Source: Acidobacteriota bacterium (GTDB lineage: Bacteria; Acidobacteriota; Thermoanaerobaculia; Multivoradales; JBCCEF01). Taken from it: a DNA stretch of 41,957 nucleotides. The DNA lies in the NCBI GenBank assembly GCA_039028635.1, contig JBCCHV010000060.1:1-41957 (forward strand). Direction: 5' to 3'. The notes under the pieces are model-generated. The model ran no database searches. It had not been told where the DNA came from and worked only from the letters and a program-made list of their open reading frames with translations. The position numbers were made by a program, and so were the translations under genes. The stretch's first letter is position 1, and each line of letters starts with the position of its first letter. Positions 32,463 to 38,967 of the stretch are shown piece after piece.

Positions 32463-32554
32463 CCTGCAACCTTGGAGCAGGTCGGACGTAATTGAAAGCG
32501 TAGGCCCGGAAGCAAACAAACTCCGGAGACCCTACCGCATAACCTCCTTGGCAC
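32463..32554 (+). ncRNA. Candidate structured RNA or leader preceding a strong terminator
   Basis: CCTGC (32463-32467) pairs with GCAGG (32477-32481). A larger stem-loop runs from GCGTAGG (32498-32504) to CCTACCGC (32531-32538), with an inner CCGGA/TCCGG helix. The strong terminator at 32555-32587 follows directly, and the MFS gene starts 45 bases later. This could be a small RNA, the 3' end of the upstream gene's transcript, or an attenuator controlling the transporter. I could not match it to 6S, SRP or a known riboswitch. Confidence 0.35.
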
Positions 32555-32587
32555 ACGGGGCGCAAACGCGCCCCGTATTTTTATTTT
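32555..32587 (+). terminator. Strong rho-independent terminator
   Basis: ACGGGGCGC (32555-32563) pairs perfectly with GCGCCCCGT (32568-32576) around an AAAC loop, followed by ATTTTTATTTT. The stem is 9 bp and nearly all GC. Confidence 0.92.
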
Positions 32588-32632
32588 CAGCGGCCTTCGC
32601 CGCGGCGCCTCGGACCGAGGCAGAATGACGTC

Positions 32633-33901
32633 ATGGCCCTCCTCCGCCCCCTGCTGCAGCTCTATCGTGACGCCTTCCGCGGCATCTCCGCAGACGTCTG
32701 GCTGTTCTCGACGGTCGCTTTCATCAACCGCACCGGCACCATGGTGCTGCCCTTTCTGGTGCTCTACCTCACCGCCGAGCGCGACTTCAGCACCGGCTAC
32801 GCCGGCTTGATGCTGAGCCTTTACGGCATCGGCTCGACCCTCGGCACCCTCGCCGGCGGCTGGCTCTCGGACCGCATCGATCCGGTGCGTTTCCAGATCG
32901 CCAGCCTGACCGCGGCGGGCGGCCTGTTCACCCTTCTCGGCCTCCTCCGCGATGCCACGGCGATCGCCCTCTGCATCCTCGCTGTCAGCTTCGCCGTCGA
33001 ATCCTTCCGGCCGGCCAACTCCCTCACTCTGGCTCGGCTGAGCGCGGCCGATGGCAAGATCCAGGCCTTCGCTCTGCGGCGCCTGGCGCTCAACTTCGGC
33101 ATGACCTTCGGCGCCGCCATCGGGGGCTTCGTGGCGGCTCGCAGCTATGCCTGGATCTTTCCCGTCGATGGCGCCACGTGCCTGCTGGCGACGGTCCCCC
33201 TCTGGCTCTGGCTGCGTCGCCGCGGAGGCTCTTCGGCGACCTCGGTGGTCACTGCCGAAACCACCATCGCGCCCAACAACCGGCGAACCCCGCTGCGCGA
33301 CCGTCCCTTCCTGGTCCTGATCGGTCTCACCGCCTTGCTGGCGATCATCCTGTTCCAGCTGTGGAGCAGCTATCCCCTCGCCCTGACCGACCGCTACGGA
33401 CTCGAGGAGGACCGGATCGGCCTGCTGATGGCGATCAATACGCTGCTGATCGTCGCCCTCGAAATGGCCCTCGCCCAGCTCCTGAAGCGCCGCTCACCGC
33501 TGCGCGTCGCGGCTGCCGGAGCGCTGTTTCTGGGGGTCGGCGTCGGTCTCACCGCCTGGGGCTCGACCTTTGCGTTCGCCGCCGCGGCGGTGGTGGTGTG
33601 GACGGTCGGCGAGATGCTCTGTTTTCCATTCCTCGAGGGCTTCGTCGCCCAACGCGCCGAAGGGCCGAGGGCCGGGCGCTACATGGGGCTTTTCGCCAGC
33701 ACCTTTTCCTTCGCCTTCATCCTGGCCCCGGCCATCGGGACGATGGTCTTCGAGCGTTGGGGCGACGCCGTTCTCTGGCACGGCTGCACCGTCGCCGGCG
33801 TCTTGCTGTGCCTGGCCTTCCTGGCTCTCGCCCGGCGCATCGCCGCCGGCCCGGCAGGCCCGGAGCTCACCACGCCGACCGCCGCAGCGGCCGGTCAGTA
33901 G
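32633..33901 (+). CDS. Major facilitator superfamily transporter
   Basis: 422 residues with 12 predicted membrane segments in two halves. The MFS loop 2-3 motif appears as GSTLGTLAGGWLSDRIDPVRF. Other MFS-like features are LARLSAADGKIQAFALRRLALNFG in segments 4-5 and DRYGLEEDRIGLLMAINTLL after the central loop. The overall type resembles drug/metabolite exporters of the YfcJ/MdtH kind; the substrate is unknown. The ATG at 32633 has only a weak GAGG upstream. A terminator 46 bases before the start means it needs its own promoter or read-through. It overlaps the convergent next gene by seven bases. Confidence 0.88.
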   Translation: MALLRPLLQLYRDAFRGISADVWLFSTVAFINRTGTMVLPFLVLYLTAERDFSTGYAGLMLSLYGIGSTLGTLAGGWLSDRIDPVRFQIASLTAAGGLFTLLGLLRDATAIALCILAVSFAVESFRPANSLTLARLSAADGKIQAFALRRLALNFGMTFGAAIGGFVAARSYAWIFPVDGATCLLATVPLWLWLRRRGGSSATSVVTAETTIAPNNRRTPLRDRPFLVLIGLTALLAIILFQLWSSYPLALTDRYGLEEDRIGLLMAINTLLIVALEMALAQLLKRRSPLRVAAAGALFLGVGVGLTAWGSTFAFAAAAVVVWTVGEMLCFPFLEGFVAQRAEGPRAGRYMGLFASTFSFAFILAPAIGTMVFERWGDAVLWHGCTVAGVLLCLAFLALARRIAAGPAGPELTTPTAAAAGQ

Positions 33902-35538
33902 CAGTAGGGACCGCGCTTCGCTTCGGGTTTGCGGTAGCGAGGGCGCAGCTGCAGCAGCTGAACGTCCGCCGGATCGGCGCCCTGCACCGCCAGCCAGCGA
34001 TAGAGCTCACCCCAGAGGTTCTGGCGCGCCCCTTTGTTGCCACTGCGAGGAGACATCAGGGCCGGTGTCCAGCGAGCCGGAAACTTGCCAGAGTAGCCAT
34101 TGACCGACGGAGTCCCGGCCACCTCCGCCACCCAGATGGCATCGATATGAAGGAGCCAGTTGGGAATCCGCCCGCCGCGCTGACTGATCAGAAAGGTGGT
34201 CTTCTCCGGATCGACCTGCTCCGCCAGGCGCTCCACCAGACGATGCTCTTGCTCGGCGTCATAGGTGGTCGGCGCCCCGAGTTGCTCGACGCAACACAAC
34301 AGGGCGAGCCCGACCACCCAAGGCCGCCAACCGGAACCGGCCCGATCCACCAACCAGGCAATCGTCACCCCTGCCAGAAGCGGCAACAGGAGCAGGCCCA
34401 GGCGACACAGCACTCGCACCGCCGAGACCCCAGGAACGAGCTCGAAAAACACCCGCCAGAGGGACACACCGCCCACCGCCGTCGTCACCGCGACCAGCAA
34501 GAGGGCGACGCTCCCAAGCCATCGCATCGCCAGATGACGGCGACCGCTCACCAGGGTTGCGACCACGACTCCGGTGGTCAACAGGCCGACGCCGACCGCC
34601 TGCTCGAGGGAGTCTGGAACCGGGAGCGTGTCGCGCATCCAGTCATAGAAATGGCTCGCCGGCGCCACGAACAGCCAGCTGGTGAGCCGCGGCAAGCCAC
34701 CGACCACCTCGGACCACTGCCGCAAACCGACCTCGCCGGCGGCGGCACCATAGCGTTGCGCCCAGGGAACCAACAGCAGGGCGGCGCCGAGACCCCAGCC
34801 CGACAGAGCCCAGAGATCGTCCCGCCAGGCGGCCAGCAGTGGGCGACGCAAGGCAGACTGGGCCAATCCGGCGACGGCAAAGGTCACCAGAGCCAGCAAC
34901 AGGAAGAAGCCGAGATAGAACCCCCCGTAGAGCTGCGCCACCGTCGACAGAGCCACCACTCCCAAGCTCCAGCGACGAGCCCTGCGGTTCCCGGAGAGGG
35001 ATTCCAAGTGGCGTCCATAGGCCAGCGCCCCGCCGATGGCGAGCAGGACGAAGAACATCGGCAGCAGTTGGGGGTGGGAGACCTGGTTGAGATGCGAGAC
35101 CGGAAAGGCGATCAGAAAAGCCCCCAGGGCCGAGGCCAAGCGGCTCGCCGGCAGCGACCAGCGAAGCAGGGCGAAGGCCGCCACGTAGTTGAGCCAAAAG
35201 ACGAACAGCAACCAACCGACGTAGGCCTCGAAGGGCTCGAATCCCAAGCCCCGAGCCAGCCAGTAGGGGGGCGCGAAGCTGAGCAGAAAGTCGCTGTAGG
35301 CGTAGGTGTTCTCTCCCGCCGGGAAGAACATCGGCAAATCCCACAACGGCTGGTGATGTTCCTCCCCGGCCACCCAGCCCCAGGTGTGCTCGAGGAGGTA
35401 GTGATTGAAGCGCGTATCGCCACAGTCGCCCGGAGTCCTCTCGGCGCCGGCGACCAGCGTGCGGGGGTGCACCACCGCCAACGCCAGCAGACCGAGCACT
35501 CCCGCCAGCAGGAGGTCGCGCCCTCGAAGACCTGTCAT
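33895..35538 (-). CDS. Multi-pass membrane protein, GT-C glycosyltransferase-like, paralogue 1
   Basis: 547 residues from the ATG ending at 35538. This start is chosen because its first segment aligns with the upstream paralogue; a GTG at 35637 would overlap that gene. About ten or more membrane segments are visible. The first periplasmic loop has DCGDTRFNHYLLEHTWGW and LWDLPMFFPAGENTYAYSD, with acidic residues placed as in GT-C-fold lipid-sugar transferases and YfhO-like proteins. Further segments carry AQLYGGFYLGFFLLL and VRVLCRLGLLLLPLLAG. The C-terminal soluble part has VNGYSGKFPARW and ends YRKPEAKRGPYCY. It probably transfers a sugar from a lipid carrier outside the cell; donor and acceptor are unknown. 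No glycan operon surrounds it. Confidence 0.65.
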   Translation of the reverse strand: MTGLRGRDLLLAGVLGLLALAVVHPRTLVAGAERTPGDCGDTRFNHYLLEHTWGWVAGEEHHQPLWDLPMFFPAGENTYAYSDFLLSFAPPYWLARGLGFEPFEAYVGWLLFVFWLNYVAAFALLRWSLPASRLASALGAFLIAFPVSHLNQVSHPQLLPMFFVLLAIGGALAYGRHLESLSGNRRARRWSLGVVALSTVAQLYGGFYLGFFLLLALVTFAVAGLAQSALRRPLLAAWRDDLWALSGWGLGAALLLVPWAQRYGAAAGEVGLRQWSEVVGGLPRLTSWLFVAPASHFYDWMRDTLPVPDSLEQAVGVGLLTTGVVVATLVSGRRHLAMRWLGSVALLLVAVTTAVGGVSLWRVFFELVPGVSAVRVLCRLGLLLLPLLAGVTIAWLVDRAGSGWRPWVVGLALLCCVEQLGAPTTYDAEQEHRLVERLAEQVDPEKTTFLISQRGGRIPNWLLHIDAIWVAEVAGTPSVNGYSGKFPARWTPALMSPRSGNKGARQNLWGELYRWLAVQGADPADVQLLQLRPRYRKPEAKRGPYCY

Positions 35539-35608
35539 CGGAGTGCCCCGACGAGTCCTACCCTCGGCCGTCGCGAGGCTGAGCCTTCCCCCTGCCAACC
35601 GGTACCCA

Positions 35609-37321
35609 TCAGAAGCAGTAGCGGCCGGTTCGGCCACGCCGTTTGCGGTAATTGGCGGGCACCTGCAGAAGCTGTACGTCCCAAGGGTCGGCGCCGTGGT
35701 CTTCGAGCCAGCGGGCGAGGGTCATGCGAAGCTCCTGCCGTACCGGCCGGGTGCCACTCTTCGGGTCTCCCAGAGTCCGCGACCAACCCGCCGGGAAACG
35801 TCCGGAGTAGCCGTTGACGGTGGGAACGCCCGCCGCTTCCGCCGCCCACATGGCATCGATGCTGAGCAACCAGCCGGGAGAGCCGCCGCCGCGCTGGCTG
35901 ACCAGGAAGGCAGGAAAATCCGGATCGACCTGCTCGGCCATCGTCGCCACCAGCGCCGACTCGCGCCACGGGTCGTAGCTGCGCGACACGCCGAGTTGCT
36001 CGGCACAACACAGCAGCCCGAGAACGGCCCCAATCCCCCAGCGCCAGCCGCGCTGTCCAGCGAGCAGCAGCGGCAGACTCAGACCCGCCGCCAGGGGTAG
36101 CACCAGAACACCGACGCGACAGATCGCCCGAGTCGCCGCCAATCCCGGGTGCAGGGCATAGACCAATCGCCACAGCGAGCCCTGCTGACCGAAGAAGATG
36201 GTGGTCAGCAAGACCATCCCGCCGGTCACCAACAGCAGCACCTGAACTGCGGGATGACGACGGCGGAGAAACAGCGCCCCGACCATCATGAGGGTGGTCA
36301 AGAGGCCGATCCCAATCGCCTGCTCGTAGGCCGCCGGCAAGCCGCCGAAGGGGCCCGTGCCTTTCATCCAGCCATAGAGATGGCTGGCGTCACTGACGAA
36401 GATCCAGCTCACCGGCCGCGGTAGGTACTGGGCCACCTCGTTCCAGGATGGAACGCCGCTGCGGCCCGCGACCGCTGCATAGTGACTAACCAGCGGCACC
36501 AGCAGCAAAGCTCCTCCGACACCGGCACCGAGCCAAACCCACAGATCGCGGCGCAGGGCCCGCAGCAGGGGACCGCGGAGGCTTCGCACCAGCAAGACCG
36601 CCGCCAATACGCCGGCCAGGATCAAGCCCCAGAAAAATCCGAAATAAAACCCGCCATAGAGCTGCGCCACCGAGGCCAACACCAGCGTGACGATCGCCGG
36701 CCAGGGTCGCCCTGGCGACGAGTCGCGCTGCCCTCGGACCAGAGGTTTGCCATAGGCGATCACGGCCCAGAGAGCGAGCAGCACGAAGAAACACGGCAAG
36801 AGCTGCGGGTGGGGCGTCTGGTGGAGGCGCGAGATCGGGAAGGCGATCAGGAAGGCCCCCAAGGCGGCCGCTGTGGTTCCCGCTCCGCAGCCCCGCCGCA
36901 GCAGGAAAAAGGCTGCCAGGTAGTTGAGCCAGAGCACGGCGAAGAGCCAGCTCCGGAATGCCCCTTCGGGCCCTTGCCCAAGGGCCCGCGCCAACCAGTA
37001 AGGGGGTGCCAGGGAGAGGAGCAGGTCGCTATGGGCATAGGTGTCTTCCACCGCCGGGTAGAAGATCGGCAGGTCCCAGAGCTCGCGGTGGAGCTCCTCA
37101 CCGCGCAGCCAGCCCCAGGTGTGCTCCAAGAGAAAGTGGTTGAAGCGGCTGTCCCCACAGTTGCCCGGCACCCGGGTCTCGGAGGCGAGGAAGGTCTGCG
37201 GGTAGGAAACCGCCAGCGCCAGCAGTCCGAGCATCGCGGCCAGAACGAGCTGACCCAGCCAGTGGTTCTGGGCGAACGGACCGCGACCGCGAGGGATCGT
37301 CGACGATGGAGTGGAGACCAT
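35609..37321 (-). CDS. Multi-pass membrane protein, GT-C glycosyltransferase-like, paralogue 2
   Basis: 570 residues from the ATG ending at 37321 (a TTG four codons upstream is possible). It is a clear tandem paralogue of the next gene downstream. Shared blocks include LGLLALAV.yPqTf, NCGDSRFNHFLLEHTWGW, LWDLPIFYPAVEDTYAHSD, LAPPYWLARALG, FLIAFPISRLHQTPHPQLLP, AQLYGGFYFGFFWGL, VNGYSGRFPAGW and the end YRKRRGRTGRYCF. The conserved acidic/Arg loop before the second segment is the likely active site. The two genes are 70 bases apart and on the same strand, so they are probably co-transcribed and arose by local duplication. The sequence has diverged substantially elsewhere, suggesting distinct substrates. 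Confidence 0.65.
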   Translation of the reverse strand: MVSTPSSTIPRGRGPFAQNHWLGQLVLAAMLGLLALAVSYPQTFLASETRVPGNCGDSRFNHFLLEHTWGWLRGEELHRELWDLPIFYPAVEDTYAHSDLLLSLAPPYWLARALGQGPEGAFRSWLFAVLWLNYLAAFFLLRRGCGAGTTAAALGAFLIAFPISRLHQTPHPQLLPCFFVLLALWAVIAYGKPLVRGQRDSSPGRPWPAIVTLVLASVAQLYGGFYFGFFWGLILAGVLAAVLLVRSLRGPLLRALRRDLWVWLGAGVGGALLLVPLVSHYAAVAGRSGVPSWNEVAQYLPRPVSWIFVSDASHLYGWMKGTGPFGGLPAAYEQAIGIGLLTTLMMVGALFLRRRHPAVQVLLLVTGGMVLLTTIFFGQQGSLWRLVYALHPGLAATRAICRVGVLVLPLAAGLSLPLLLAGQRGWRWGIGAVLGLLCCAEQLGVSRSYDPWRESALVATMAEQVDPDFPAFLVSQRGGGSPGWLLSIDAMWAAEAAGVPTVNGYSGRFPAGWSRTLGDPKSGTRPVRQELRMTLARWLEDHGADPWDVQLLQVPANYRKRRGRTGRYCF

Positions 37322-37461
37322 GGTGCGCGCCAAGTATCGGACGAGAGAGGGGCCGGAAGGAAGCTACCAGCTCACCGGAAAGCCGTCCACCGGGCGGGCG
37401 TTACGGGGGGACTCGGCCCGACAAGCTAAGATTGGCAGAACAACCGACCCGGGAGCGAACC

Positions 37462-37950
37462 ATGGCACGAAGGCCCCTTGCCGGCCTGCTTCGGCTGGCC
37501 ATCTACGGCGCAGTTCTCTATTTCGGAGTCACCGAGCTCTGGCCCTGGCTGCAGGCCAAGGTGGTGGGAACCGGCAGCAACACCGCCGCCGTCGCCACCA
37601 GCGCAGGCAACAGCGAAGGATCCGTCTGTGTCGAAGCGGCCCAGGGCGTCAGCCGCGACCTCGCCATCGAAGCGCGAGCCTTCCGCACACCACCCCACGA
37701 CCTCGCCGCCTGGGGCCAGTCCACGGCACGCATCAACGACGCCATTTCCAGCGCCGAACGCCGCTGCACCTGCCCCGAAGAATCCTGCCGCACCGCCCGC
37801 CGCGGCCTCGACGAGCTGCGTCGCCTCCACACCATCTTCGACGGCATGATCCGCGGCGACACCAGCTCCTTCGGCAACCCCGCCGTCCAGCGCGAACGGG
37901 TCGACGACCTCCTCGACCGCGCCCGGGCGCTAGCACGCCAGGGCAGCTAG
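37462..37950 (+). CDS. Small membrane-anchored protein of unknown function
   Basis: 162 residues from the ATG at 37462, after GGGAG. One N-terminal membrane segment (about 8-27, LLRLAIYGAVLYFGVTELWPW) is followed by a Gly/Ser/Thr linker. The helical extracytoplasmic part contains four cysteines: VCVEAAQ, then RRCTCPEESCRTARRGLDEL. The CxC....C spacing could be a disulphide-bonded helical hairpin. It ends with a helix rich in Arg and Asp. I do not recognise a family. It is divergent from the GT-C-like pair, with 140 bases between them. Confidence 0.65.
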   Translation: MARRPLAGLLRLAIYGAVLYFGVTELWPWLQAKVVGTGSNTAAVATSAGNSEGSVCVEAAQGVSRDLAIEARAFRTPPHDLAAWGQSTARINDAISSAERRCTCPEESCRTARRGLDELRRLHTIFDGMIRGDTSSFGNPAVQRERVDDLLDRARALARQGS

Positions 37951-38082
37951 CGGGAAGGCTCCGAACGCGGTCTTCGTCGGTGGGGGGTGCAAGGCCAGCA
38001 GTTGGGTCTTCCCATTGATTCGCCTATTCCCGGCCTCAGATTATTCAATCAGTCAACGACTCAAAGATCGAAGTCCTCGAAT

Positions 38083-38112
38083 AGAGGTGAGCAACATGTG
38101 CAGCTCGCCTCT
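38083..38112 (-). other. Hairpin downstream of the Imm53 gene
   Basis: AGAGGTGAGC (38083-38092) faces GCTCGCCTCT (38103-38112), a 10-bp stem with one wobble or mismatch. It starts just past the Imm53 stop on the minus strand. No U-tract follows, so it may be a weak transcript end. Confidence 0.4.
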
Positions 38113-38116
38113 CCCA

Positions 38117-38422
38117 TCAATGAGATGGATTGAGGTCGGCGACAAAATCGATAAATCTTGACATCAGTTCTTCCAGGTTTTCGGGACCCCCAAATCCTCT
38201 AAACTCAGAATCGACGACCTCAATGCGAACCCAGTCGCTATCGGAACGGCCTTCGACCAAACTCGGAGACGCATACCCTTCCAATGAGAACCCGGACAGG
38301 TCAACCCTCAACAACCATCCCGGATTGTCAAGAGTCTTTAGTTCTATTCCGCTACCGTGCTCCCAGCTTCCATCGCATTGTTTTGCGAACCAAACCTGAA
38401 GGTCTTCGAGTGCACTTGGCAT
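38117..38422 (-). CDS. Imm53-family immunity protein
   Basis: 101 residues. It has the recognisable Imm53 pattern: LQVWFAKQCDGSWEHGSGIEL, TLDNPGWLLRVDLSG, DWVRIEVVDSEFRGFGGPENLEELMSRF. Imm53 proteins are predicted cytoplasmic immunity proteins of polymorphic-toxin systems. It lies 257 bases beyond the immunity candidate that directly follows the Rhs gene, on the same strand, and its base composition is AT-richer than the Rhs core. Its cognate toxin is not evident next to it, so it may be an orphan immunity gene left from an earlier toxin tip. The intervening 38423-38679 holds no gene that I can support. Confidence 0.82.
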   Translation of the reverse strand: MPSALEDLQVWFAKQCDGSWEHGSGIELKTLDNPGWLLRVDLSGFSLEGYASPSLVEGRSDSDWVRIEVVDSEFRGFGGPENLEELMSRFIDFVADLNPSH

Positions 38423-38679
38423 ACTCGCCCCCTGACCAGAAAGAGGCTCTGATCGAGCCCGTTGTCAGATTCCCACCTGCAGCGATAGCTTGAGGTGTCG
38501 TTGGCGTGAAGCGCCGTATTGGGCATGCCAAATGAGAGCGCTGAGGTGGCTGTCTAGCCCGTCTTCGCTCGCCCTCCAACAGCCCTGCTCAGCCTTCGCG
38601 CTAGCCAAGAAATCTCTCTTCTCGCAGCCTCAGAACCTCGACCCAATCCAGCCTCAATCTTAGCCACTTCGTCTGGGCG

Positions 38680-38967
38680 CTAAGAAACCGTCTTCTCCCC
38701 AACAACCCGCAGAACTGCTGACAGCCACACCAATGCATACCCGATGGGAGGATTCTCGCCGCTGAGAATTGCCGACAGCTCTTTACAGTCATCACTTAAC
38801 TGACCTACAAACAATTCTTCAGGATCGCAAGCAGGGTTATAGACATGCTCCTGAGGCACCGACCAGTAGAAGTCTTCCTCTACTCTCACATCCCCCCTTC
38901 CCGTTGACTCCAGGTAATCGAAAAGGATATTGGATACAATTCGCAAGTCTTTCACTTTCACAATCAC
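38680..38967 (-). CDS. Probable cognate immunity protein of the Rhs toxin
   Basis: 95 residues from a GTG that overlaps the Rhs stop codon (GTGA), the tight coupling expected of a toxin-immunity pair. It is a small acidic protein: LRIVSNILFDYLEST, VEEDFYWSVPQEHVYNPACDPEELFVGQLSDDCKEL, then YALVWLSAVLRVVGE. I recall similar small proteins beside polymorphic toxins but cannot name the family. The role as inhibitor of the Rhs C-terminal toxin is inferred from position and coupling. Confidence 0.7.
   Translation of the reverse strand: MIVKVKDLRIVSNILFDYLESTGRGDVRVEEDFYWSVPQEHVYNPACDPEELFVGQLSDDCKELSAILSGENPPIGYALVWLSAVLRVVGEKTVS

Noticed and set aside
32440-32587. 6S RNA or SRP RNA gene
   Set aside because: No long paired ends with a central bubble are seen, and the SRP GGAAGCAGC-type loop context is not matched; only local hairpins are supported.
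33178-35817. An 879-codon open frame on the plus strand opposite the GT-C-like gene
   Set aside because: It runs antisense through a clear membrane-protein gene, has Arg/Pro/Gln-rich low-complexity translation and no motifs. This is typical of GC-rich antisense frames.
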